The translations under genes were made by a program, and so were the position numbers. Source: JBBRHQ01 sp963815645 (GTDB taxonomy: Bacteria > Actinomycetota > Thermoleophilia > Solirubrobacterales > 70-9). Taken from it: a stretch of 64,000 bases of DNA. Below the pieces are notes generated by a model. It saw only the letters and a list, made by a program, of their open reading frames with translations. It did not search any database and was not told where the DNA came from. Shown here one piece after another: positions 1 through 7,195 of this stretch. The stretch covers positions 1,984,001-2,048,000 of the forward strand of contig CAWFHL010000001.1 of the NCBI GenBank assembly GCA_963815645.1, in the 5' to 3' direction. Each line of letters starts with the position of its first letter. Position 1 is the first letter of the stretch.

Positions 1-1011
1 GACCGGGAGGTTCGCCGCGAAATCGAGCACGGCCGGCCGGTCCTGCTTCGCCGCGATGTCCCGGTCCTGCGGGACCTCGCCCAGGAGTGGATGGACGGCA
101 GACAGCTGCGGAAAGAGGTGTCGCAAAACACCATGCTCTTCGACGCTGCCCTCCTCGACCGTCATATCGACCCCTTCATCGGCCACCTCTCGCTCGTCGA
201 CCTGACGCCGCGGCGCCTCGATTCCTGGCAGCAAGCTGCGTTTCGCGCCGGGACGCCCTACATGGTCCAGCGCGCCACCCAGCTGCTTGTCCGGATTCTC
301 GATCTTGCGGTGCGAATGGGATACCTGCAGGGCAACCCGGCGCGGTCGATGGACCGCGTGAGGCACCGTCACGCCGAGGGGATTGCCCTCGCGCCTCTCG
401 GCGTCGAGCAGCTGCGAGGGTGGTTTCTCAAGCGGCATCGCCTCGGCGATGCGACGCTCGTCTCCGTCATGGCCTATGCCGGCCCGCGACCCGAGGAAGC
501 GCTGGCGATGCGCTGGAAGAACCTGCGAGGCGACCGATACCTGATCGAGGAGAAGAACGTCGACGGCGAGCTGGTCCTCAAACACCCGAGCGACAAGAAG
601 CGCGGGCCCCGCTGGATCGAGCTGCCAGAAGCGACCGTAGCCGACCTTTCCGAGTGGCGGCTCGCTTTGGGTGCGCCCGGAGGGCTGATCTTCCCGAAGC
701 CGAACGGCCATCCCTGGTCAAAGTCAGACCGCGGCAACTGGCGTCGCCGCTGGTTCTCTAAGGCGGCAGCGGCGATCGGACAGTCCGACCTCCAACCTCG
801 CGATCTTCGCCACACCTGCGCCTCGCTGCTGGCTGCGGTGAACACTCCTCGAGTGGAGATCGAGGCCCAGCTCGGACATCGAGCCGACACGTCTGAGCGG
901 ATCTACCAGCACCTGATCGAGGAGCTGCGAGGGACGAAGCTCGGCATCGATGACCTGATCCGAGAGGCACGAACGAAGGTACTCGGTGCCGAAGAAGGGG
1001 ACGCTCGGTGA
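1..1011 (+). CDS. Tyrosine recombinase / integrase, 5' end cut by window edge
   Basis: Site-specific DNA recombinase of the phage-integrase family. The frame is open from base 1, so the N-terminus lies outside the window; the ATG at 91 is internal. Counting from that ATG, an N-terminal SAM-like core-binding region covers about residues 1-85 and the catalytic domain about 95-290. Visible catalytic positions are Arg133 (AGPRPEEAL), a basic beta-hairpin (HPSDKKRGPRW), R237-x-x-R240 in RDLRHT (the first position is usually His, but Arg or Tyr occur), His263 (LGH) and the nucleophile Tyr272 (ERIYQHL). The gene ends 78 bp from the 3' end of a tRNA-Val gene, the usual arrangement for an element integrated at a tRNA. 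The element itself would lie left of the window. Confidence 0.9.
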   Translation, partial: DREVRREIEHGRPVLLRRDVPVLRDLAQEWMDGRQLRKEVSQNTMLFDAALLDRHIDPFIGHLSLVDLTPRRLDSWQQAAFRAGTPYMVQRATQLLVRILDLAVRMGYLQGNPARSMDRVRHRHAEGIALAPLGVEQLRGWFLKRHRLGDATLVSVMAYAGPRPEEALAMRWKNLRGDRYLIEEKNVDGELVLKHPSDKKRGPRWIELPEATVADLSEWRLALGAPGGLIFPKPNGHPWSKSDRGNWRRRWFSKAAAAIGQSDLQPRDLRHTCASLLAAVNTPRVEIEAQLGHRADTSERIYQHLIEELRGTKLGIDDLIREARTKVLGAEEGDAR

Positions 1012-1089
1012 AGCCCGACGTTCGGAGGATGTTCGGAAATCCGGCCGCTGACCTCTCGCAGATACGTTCGATTTGGCTCTGCTAGCCGA

Positions 1090-1161
1090 TGGGCGCGGCT
1101 GGTTTCGAACCAGCGACCTCTCGCGTGTGAAGCGAGCGCTCTCCCGCTGAGCTACGCGCCC
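1090..1161 (-). tRNA. tRNA-Val (anticodon CAC)
   Basis: Reading the minus strand gives a complete 72-nt cloverleaf: acceptor stem GGGCGCG/CGCGCCC, D arm GCTC-AGCGGGA-GAGC, anticodon stem CTCGC/GCGAG enclosing loop TTCACAC (anticodon CAC, decoding GTG), a five-base variable loop AGGTC, T arm GCTGG-TTCGAAA-CCAGC and discriminator A. No CCA is encoded. The 3' end faces the integrase gene, making the T-arm/acceptor half the probable attachment site. Confidence 0.96.
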
Positions 1162-1242
1162 GAAGGCGGATGATAGGCAGAGAGCGATACCCGCCGTCCC
1201 GGGTCGCGAGGCATCTGCCCACGTGCCTACCGATGGCTCGAA

Positions 1243-2544
1243 GTGGATAGCTTGCACGCAGTGGATCTGCTGGAGCTCTCGGATAAGGCCTGGCGCGGCG
1301 AAGTAGAGATCGCCGGGTTCGAGGCCCCGGAGGCTCCCGGAGCCGACCGGGGGATCAATCCCTTCGCGCCCCGAGGCGAGCTCGCGGCAATTGGGAAGGG
1401 AACTGCTTTCGTCAGCTCGTTCGCAAACGTCACCGCGTTCGAGACTGACGACGGGCTGGTCTGCGTGGATAGCGGCGCGCCCTTTTCCGCGACCGAGATT
1501 CACCGGATGATCCGGGATTGGTCGCCCGCCCGCCTCAATACGACGATCTTCTCCCACGGCCATATCGATCATGTCTTTGGGGTCGGCGCCTTCGAGCTGG
1601 AGGCGATGGAGAAGGGTTGGCCGTCTCCCCGGGTGGTCGCTCATGAGGGTGTTCCCGCGCGATTCGATCGTTACCAGCTCACGGCCGGGTACAACGCCAC
1701 TATCAATTCCCGCCAGTTCGGGGTCGACGTCGCCTGGCCGACTGAGTACAGATATCCCGATCAGACGTACCGCGAGGCGCTCACTCTCGAGGTGGGTGGC
1801 GAGCGGTTCCACCTCAATCACGCAAAGGGGGAAACGGATGACCACACCTGGACCTGGGTGCCCGGGCGCGGCGTCCTCTGCACCGGCGACCTGATCGTCT
1901 GGTGCGCTCCGAATGCGGGCAACCCGCAGAAGGTCCAGCGCTATGCGCGGGAGTGGGCTCAGGCGCTTCGCGAGATGTCCGAGTTGGGCGTCGAGACACT
2001 ACTGCCGGGGCATGGTTTGCCGGTGATTGGAGAGGACCGGGTACGCGCCATCCTCACCGACACGGCGGCGATGCTCGAGCACCTCCACGACGAGACCGTG
2101 CGCATGATGAACGAGGGCGCGACCCTGAACGAAATCCTGCATGAGGTCACTGCACCGCCTGAGCTGCTTCGGAAGCCCTACCTGCGGCCGATCTACGACG
2201 ATCCCGAGTTCATCGTTCGCGGGGTCTGGCGGCTGTATGGCGGCTGGTATGACCTTGACCCCGCGACTCTCAAGCCTGCCCCCAGCAGCGAGATCGCCCG
2301 AGAGATCGCGACCCTTGCCGGAGGAGGTTCGGCGTTGGCCAAGAGAGCGAAGACCCTGGCGTCCGACGGCGAGCTTCGGCTCGCCGGCCATCTCATTGAG
2401 ATGGCGGCGAACGCCGAGCCCGACGATCCCGAGGTGCAGGCCGCCCGGGTGGAGATAAGCGAGCTGCGCCAGGCTGCGGAACCCTCGCTGATGGCCAAGG
2501 CCATCTTCGGCGCCGCGGCCCGCGATTCGCACAAGCCAGGCTGA
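1243..2544 (+). CDS. MBL-fold metallohydrolase with alkylsulfatase-type C-terminal region
   Basis: A 433-residue metallo-beta-lactamase-fold hydrolase. The zinc signature HGHIDH is at residues 105-110, followed by the later metal ligands in GETDDHTW (about 200), CTGD (about 215) and LPGHG (about 257). The C-terminal part, with YGGWYDLDPATL and an Ala-rich helical segment, resembles the dimerisation region of alkylsulfatase/BDS1-type enzymes. Substrate cannot be told from sequence; sulfate esters or hydroxyacyl thioesters are possible. The start is GTG; an ATG ten bases upstream is out of frame and runs quickly into a stop. No signal peptide is visible, so it is probably cytoplasmic. It starts 81 bp beyond the tRNA-Val gene and is transcribed away from it. 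Confidence 0.82.
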   Translation: MDSLHAVDLLELSDKAWRGEVEIAGFEAPEAPGADRGINPFAPRGELAAIGKGTAFVSSFANVTAFETDDGLVCVDSGAPFSATEIHRMIRDWSPARLNTTIFSHGHIDHVFGVGAFELEAMEKGWPSPRVVAHEGVPARFDRYQLTAGYNATINSRQFGVDVAWPTEYRYPDQTYREALTLEVGGERFHLNHAKGETDDHTWTWVPGRGVLCTGDLIVWCAPNAGNPQKVQRYAREWAQALREMSELGVETLLPGHGLPVIGEDRVRAILTDTAAMLEHLHDETVRMMNEGATLNEILHEVTAPPELLRKPYLRPIYDDPEFIVRGVWRLYGGWYDLDPATLKPAPSSEIAREIATLAGGGSALAKRAKTLASDGELRLAGHLIEMAANAEPDDPEVQAARVEISELRQAAEPSLMAKAIFGAAARDSHKPG

Positions 2545-2597
2545 TCTCCCAACGGGCGCAGACGATCGCGCTAGTCGACCGGCATGGGAGCGACGCG

Positions 2598-2603
2598 TAG
2601 GCT
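2598..2603 (+). promoter_or_regulatory. TAGGCT -10 element of a probable leaderless gene
   Basis: TAGGCT ends 6 bases before the ATG at 2610 and no Shine-Dalgarno sequence fits in between. This spacing would put the transcription start on or beside the A of the start codon. Confidence 0.55.
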
Positions 2604-2609
2604 GCCCTC

Positions 2610-3035
2610 ATGGACGAGCGCAATCGATACCGCGGAGTCGGGAGCGCCCTCGGAGCTTTCGTATCTGCCAGCGCGGCGCCGTACGGCTACACAATCACGG
2701 TCTGGAGTTCGGGGGCAGTGCTGATCCACTTCCGGGGAGCCCCAAACGTGGGTGACGTGTTCGGCTTCGCAATCGGCGCGCTGGCGGGTTTCTCAGTGAT
2801 CGGCCTGCTCGCCCATCGGGGCCTGCGGGCAGAGGAGGTTCACTCCCCCGCCGAGCGAATCCTGGCCGGCGTCTTGCATTGGTTCGCGATCGGCGCCGCC
2901 CTTGGTGTCGTGGCGCTGATCGCCCAGATCCCGGACTGGGTCGCCTGGCCGCTGGCGATGTTCGCGGCCACGACCGTCTATCTCCTGGGCGCCAGCCTTC
3001 AACTGGCAGTTGTCAGTCGGAGAATCCAGAGGTAG
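2610..3035 (+). CDS. Small polytopic membrane protein, unknown function
   Basis: A 141-residue protein I do not recognise. It has about four hydrophobic stretches, at roughly residues 17-35, 45-68, 87-108 and 113-135, with short charged connecting loops; one loop (HRGLRAEEVHSPAERI) is strongly charged. No catalytic or metal-binding motif is visible. The ATG start follows a TAGGCT element at leaderless spacing. It lies between the MBL hydrolase on the same strand and the convergent KUP gene, so it is probably transcribed alone. Integral inner-membrane location is the only safe inference. Confidence 0.6.
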   Translation: MDERNRYRGVGSALGAFVSASAAPYGYTITVWSSGAVLIHFRGAPNVGDVFGFAIGALAGFSVIGLLAHRGLRAEEVHSPAERILAGVLHWFAIGAALGVVALIAQIPDWVAWPLAMFAATTVYLLGASLQLAVVSRRIQR

Positions 3036-3128
3036 ACCCGGCACGCCGGACGCCGAGCGTGCAACAAGTCACCCTCCGCGTGCCTGAGATGGCTCGGGGG
3101 AAGAGTTTCTTGGACGCATGCCGAGGCG

Positions 3129-5108
3129 CTACACCTCGATCGGGGTGGCGACGGTGACGGTGCGTTCGAGCGGCAGGCAGAAGTAGTCGACCGGGCTGGC
3201 GGAGTTGCGCGCCATCGCCGTGAACAGGCGCTTGCGCCAGCGGGCCATGTTGCGCGCGGAGGTCGGCTCGATGTCGCCTTGTGAGATGTAGTAGACGGCA
3301 TCGTCGACATCGATCTCCAGCTCGAGGTCGAGGTCCGCCGCCAGGCGCAGGAGGCGGGGGACGTCCGGCGTGTCCTGAAAGCCGACTCGAGCCGTGAGGT
3401 GACAGATGCCGTCGTCCTCGTAGCCGAAGGAGTCCACCTTCAGCCGCACGTCCTCCCGGACGTGGGGCTCCCTGGTCGAGGTGATGGAGATGATCACCAC
3501 GGTTTCATGCAGGGCCCGGCTGTGACGAAGAAACGCCCGCAGGGCCAGTGGCGTCGTCTCCGGTCGGGCGTTGAGATAGACAGCGGTGCCCCGCACCCGG
3601 ACGGCGGGCGGCTCCATGGCGCGGACCTCTCGGACGAATTCCTTCAGCGGCCCCTCCTTCGCGACGCGAGCGGCGCGGAATACCTCGGCTCCGTGCTTCC
3701 AGGTGTTGAGGATTACGAAGACGACCAACCCGACGGAGAGCGGGAACCAGGCGCCGTGGACGATCTTGGGGACGTTGGCGCCGAGAAATGCGAGGTCGAC
3801 GGTCCCGAACACGAGAGCGCCGGCGGCCACCATCCAGGTCGGCTTTCGCCACAGCGCCCTGACGACTACGAGGAAGAGGAGGGTGTCGACCGTAATCGTG
3901 CCGGTTACGGCTATCCCGTAGGCCGAGGCCAGTTTCGTGGAAGAGCCGAAGCCCAGCACGAGGCCGACGACGGCGACGAACAGGATCCAGTTGACGGCGG
4001 GGGCGTACACCTGACCAATCTCGCGGGTGGAGGTGTGCCGGATCGAGAGCCGCGGCAGGAAGCCCAGCTGGATCGCTTGGCGGGTCACCGAAAACGCTCC
4101 CGATATGACCGCTTGCGAGGCGATCACCGTGGCGACGGTCGCGAGCACCACCATCGGGATCCGCGACCAGTGCGGGATCAGCAGGAAGAACGGATTGTCG
4201 ATCGCGCTCGGGCTGTCGAGGATCAGCGAGCCCTGACCCATGTAGTTGAGCGTCAGCGCCGGGAAGACGACGAAGAACCAGGCGCGATTGATCGGCTTGC
4301 GGCCGAAGTGACCCATGTCCGCGTAGAGCGCCTCGGCGCCGGTGATCGTCAGCACGATCGCCGAAAGCGAGATGAAAGCGACGCCCGGGTGAGCGCTGAA
4401 GAACTCGACGCCGTAGCTTGGCGAGAGCGCCTTGACGATCGCGGGGTGGGCGAGCACCCGTCCGAGGCCGGCGAGCGCGATCGCCGCGAACCACACGACC
4501 ATCACCGGTCCGAAGATCCCGCCCACCGCATGGGTGCCGAAGCGCTGGATCGCGAACAGCCCGGTGATCACGGCGATCGTGACCGGAACGACCACCGAGC
4601 TGAGTCCGGGGGTCGCCACCTTCACCCCCTCGACCGCCGAGAGGACCGAGATCGCCGGCGTGATCATCCCATCCCCGTAGAAGAGCGCGACGCCGAACAT
4701 CCCCAGGGCGATCAGCAGCGCCTTGGCGCGCGGACGCCTGAGCGGCAGCTTCTCGAGTAGCGCGGTCAGGGCCATGATCCCGCCCTCACCGTCATTGTCG
4801 GCCCGCATGATCAGGGCGACGAACTCGATCGAGACGATCAGGGTGATCGACCAGAAGACGAGGGAGATCACCCCATAGACGTCTACTACGGTCGGCTTCA
4901 CCGCGTTGTGGTCAGCCGAGAAGACGGTTTGGAGCGCATACAGCGGACTGGTTCCGATGTCGCCGAAGACGACCCCTAGCGCGCCGAGCGCGAGCAAGGC
5001 GACGCCGGCCTCGCGACGGCGGCGGGCGTCCGGGGAGCCGTCCCCCTTCCGGCGCGGCTCATCTGCCGCTGTGAAGGGCTGGTCTCCTGAGGCGTCCGTG
5101 CCGGGCAT
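3129..5108 (-). CDS. kup: KUP/HAK/KT-family potassium uptake permease
   Basis: Low-affinity K+ (probably K+/H+ symport) transporter of the inner membrane. The 659 residues match the family's usual 620-670. After a charged N-terminal tail of about 35 residues comes the signature GVVFGDIGTSPLYAL in the first membrane helix, then about 12 hydrophobic helices up to about residue 465 and a roughly 190-residue soluble C-terminal domain, as in Kup. It starts 7 bp after the stop of the upstream sulfatase gene, so the two are probably co-transcribed. I looked for a c-di-AMP riboswitch ahead of the gene and saw no room for one. The start ATG is 5108; no better upstream start exists because of the sulfatase stop. 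Confidence 0.95.
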   Translation of the reverse strand: MPGTDASGDQPFTAADEPRRKGDGSPDARRRREAGVALLALGALGVVFGDIGTSPLYALQTVFSADHNAVKPTVVDVYGVISLVFWSITLIVSIEFVALIMRADNDGEGGIMALTALLEKLPLRRPRAKALLIALGMFGVALFYGDGMITPAISVLSAVEGVKVATPGLSSVVVPVTIAVITGLFAIQRFGTHAVGGIFGPVMVVWFAAIALAGLGRVLAHPAIVKALSPSYGVEFFSAHPGVAFISLSAIVLTITGAEALYADMGHFGRKPINRAWFFVVFPALTLNYMGQGSLILDSPSAIDNPFFLLIPHWSRIPMVVLATVATVIASQAVISGAFSVTRQAIQLGFLPRLSIRHTSTREIGQVYAPAVNWILFVAVVGLVLGFGSSTKLASAYGIAVTGTITVDTLLFLVVVRALWRKPTWMVAAGALVFGTVDLAFLGANVPKIVHGAWFPLSVGLVVFVILNTWKHGAEVFRAARVAKEGPLKEFVREVRAMEPPAVRVRGTAVYLNARPETTPLALRAFLRHSRALHETVVIISITSTREPHVREDVRLKVDSFGYEDDGICHLTARVGFQDTPDVPRLLRLAADLDLELEIDVDDAVYYISQGDIEPTSARNMARWRKRLFTAMARNSASPVDYFCLPLERTVTVATPIEV

Positions 5109-5115
5109 CAGGGCG

Positions 5116-6771
5116 CTATCGGCTCGGCCGCGGGAGCCGTCCGGATTCGCGCTTGCATCCGGCCCCGTCGCAGTGCTTCAGCCTGTCGAGCAGGCGCCGC
5201 AGGAATGCCTGGACGCCGGCGTAGCGGAAGCGACCGATCTGGTTCCGCAGCTCGCCCGGGTCCCTGGCGAGGTCGTAGAGCTCTCGCTCTCCCGACCCGT
5301 ATTCGACGTAGGAGTAGGGGCCGAGGCGGACACCGCGGTAGGCGAGCTGGGGGGCGTTGACGGGCGCCTCGCCACGGTTCGAGCGCTCCCCGTCGGAGGG
5401 GGAATCGCGGTAGGACTCGAGCAGGATCGGGCGGCGCGAGCGGCGTGACGTGTCGCGCCAGTACGGCTCGAGCGCCCGGCCGTCGAAGGAGCGATCTGGA
5501 CGCACCCCTGCGAGCCGCAGAAGGGTCGGGGCGATGTCGATGTTTGCGACCAGCTCGGCGCTCTTCGAGCCCGGCCTGATCCCGGGGCCGCGGATCAGCA
5601 GCGGCAGGTGGATCGCGGGCTCGTAGGGGAGGGACTTGCCGCGCTCGATTCGGTGCTCGCCGGTGAAGAAGCCGTTGTCGGTGGTGAAGAGGACGTAGGT
5701 ATTGGCGAGGCGGCCGGACCGTCGCAGGGCGGCGATCAGCTTGCCGACGCCGTCGTCGACCGCCCGCATCGCCTCGATGCTCTTTCGGTACTCGGTCCTG
5801 ATCCGGCGCACCGAGCTCGAATCGAAGCGCCGCAGCGCGCGGATGAAGTCGGGCTTGTCGGAGACGTCAGCCTCGTCGAAGCCGAGCGGCTTCGGCAGGG
5901 GGGTTTCCTGGGCCGAGTCATAGTGGCGGCTGGCCGGTTGAGGTCCGATCGGCGGTCGGGGGTCGCCGTGGGGAGCGGTGTAGTCGACCTGCAGGTAGAA
6001 GGGCCGGCCGTCCGGCGCCTGCCTGATCTGAGCCACGGCGCGGCGGGTCAGCGAGTCGGTCAGGTAGTTGCAGGTCAGGTCCGCGTCCGGCAGGGCCGAG
6101 CAGCGGCGGTCGTCCCCGCCGAGGCCGAGGCCGTATTCCGGGTCTCCGAACGGGCCATCGATGCGGCCGTTGACGTTGAGGTGGTATCCGTAGTAGAAGG
6201 CGGACTCGGCGGCGGGCGTCAGCGTTTCCCATGCGTCCCAGCCCGGCGGGATCGTCGTCTCCGGGGCCGAGTGGCCGTAGTTGTTGAGGAACTTCCCGAG
6301 GTGGATCGTCCGGTAGCCGGAGTGCTGCAGCCAGGTGGCGATGTTGTGCCGGTAGTTGGGGCTCCGTTGAAAGGCGGTGAAGCCGCCGGTCGGCGGCAGG
6401 TTGCCGAGCACCTTGGTGTTGTGCGCGTAGCGGCCGCTGAGCAGCGAGGCCCGCGACGGACAGCAGAGCGGGTAGGAGACGTAATAGCGGCTGAACGCGA
6501 TTCCCCTGCGGCGGATCTCGTCGATCGTGTGGGGCATCGATCGGGCCCTCAGGCCCAGCGGTGTGATCCAGGTGGAGTCGAGCTCCTGCACGGTCTGGTC
6601 ATCCGTCTGGATCACCAGGAGGCTGGGTCTTGCCGCCCCGCCCGGCCCCGCAGCTGATGCGTCGGCACCGTCCAGCGCGAGGGGCGGGACGATGAGGGCG
6701 AGCAGGGCAGCGGCGACTGCGGCCGCCCGCCGGCCTGCCGGACCGCGCCTGCGGGTCGAGTCGATCGACAT
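5116..6771 (-). CDS. Secreted sulfatase (alkaline-phosphatase superfamily)
   Basis: A 551-residue sulfatase. An N-terminal Arg-rich patch and hydrophobic segment (about residues 15-42) form a signal peptide or membrane anchor. The metal-site start LLVIQTDDQT follows, then CCPSRASLLSGRY, which contains the C-x-P-S-R motif where the Cys is converted to formylglycine, and TTDNGFFTGEHR with the later Asp/Asn/His ligands. Overall it is most like arylsulfatase/N-acetylglucosamine-6-sulfatase relatives; the substrate (sulfated sugar or aryl ester) is not determinable. No formylglycine-generating enzyme is encoded in this window. It is the first gene of a probable sulfatase-kup transcript. Confidence 0.88.
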   Translation of the reverse strand: MSIDSTRRRGPAGRRAAAVAAALLALIVPPLALDGADASAAGPGGAARPSLLVIQTDDQTVQELDSTWITPLGLRARSMPHTIDEIRRRGIAFSRYYVSYPLCCPSRASLLSGRYAHNTKVLGNLPPTGGFTAFQRSPNYRHNIATWLQHSGYRTIHLGKFLNNYGHSAPETTIPPGWDAWETLTPAAESAFYYGYHLNVNGRIDGPFGDPEYGLGLGGDDRRCSALPDADLTCNYLTDSLTRRAVAQIRQAPDGRPFYLQVDYTAPHGDPRPPIGPQPASRHYDSAQETPLPKPLGFDEADVSDKPDFIRALRRFDSSSVRRIRTEYRKSIEAMRAVDDGVGKLIAALRRSGRLANTYVLFTTDNGFFTGEHRIERGKSLPYEPAIHLPLLIRGPGIRPGSKSAELVANIDIAPTLLRLAGVRPDRSFDGRALEPYWRDTSRRSRRPILLESYRDSPSDGERSNRGEAPVNAPQLAYRGVRLGPYSYVEYGSGERELYDLARDPGELRNQIGRFRYAGVQAFLRRLLDRLKHCDGAGCKRESGRLPRPSR

Positions 6772-6963
6772 TGCGCAACGTTCGCAGAACTCGGCGACGA
6801 CCTCGGCGCCTCGGCTGCCCGGCTTCGAGGCGCTAAGGTTTTCGGCGGACCGTGCTAGGCGGGGAATCAGCGGTGCCCTGTAACCCGCAATCCGCTCTAG
6901 CGGGGCCGACTACCGTTCTGAGGTGCTGGCCTTCGGGGTCAGTGCGCCGAGGGCGGCGTTGAC

Positions 6964-7059
6964 GGCCAGGTCCTGCGCGACGTAGGCACGTGAATCAGGT
7001 CAGATCCGGAAGGAAGCAGCCTTAAGCGGAAGCCGCGGGTGCCGCAGGCAAGCCTGGCC
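6964..7059 (+). ncRNA. ffs: Signal recognition particle RNA, small bacterial type
   Basis: The RNA partner of Ffh in co-translational membrane targeting. The nearly invariant core is visible as CAGGTCAGATCCGGAAGG followed by AAGCAGC (about 6994-7020), containing the tetraloop and symmetric internal loop. The closing helix pairs GGCCAGG and TCCTGCG (6964-6977) with CGCAGG and CCTGGCC (7043-7059). Exact ends are uncertain by perhaps 10-30 bases each way because upstream G-rich sequence could extend the helix. A TACCGT hexamer at 6911-6916 could be its -10 element. In many bacteria ffs lies directly beside dnaX; here about 3.4 kb separates them. Confidence 0.9.
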
Positions 7060-7125
7060 CGAGCCAAATTCGGCGGCCACGCCCGGGGACTTCGTTTCGA
7101 GGGACGGGTGCACGGTCCGCTACTT

Positions 7126-7176
7126 CGTCGAGTGGACGAAAACCGGTCTATATAGGCCGAATTCGTCCACTCGACG
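7126..7176. terminator. Long perfect hairpin between convergent transcripts, probable bidirectional terminator
   Basis: Arms CGTCGAGTGGACGAA (7126-7140) and TTCGTCCACTCGACG (7162-7176) are perfect 15-bp complements. The 21-base loop holds a second short stem (CGGTCT with AGGCCG, one wobble pair) around TATA. It sits between the SRP RNA gene on the plus strand and the channel gene ending at 7196 on the minus strand, where a bidirectional terminator is expected. There is no T-run, so an intrinsic-terminator role is inferred from position only. Confidence 0.5.
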
Positions 7177-7195
7177 GGGTCTCGCCCGGGCCACC

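Noticed and set aside
3399..4760. Long open frame antisense to kup
   Set aside because: It mirrors codon structure of the real gene in GC-rich DNA, is rich in Asp, Arg and Gly without hydrophobic periodicity, and matches no family.
5109..5115. c-di-AMP (ydaO-type) riboswitch upstream of kup
   Set aside because: Only 7 bp separate kup from the upstream gene, so there is no leader to hold one.
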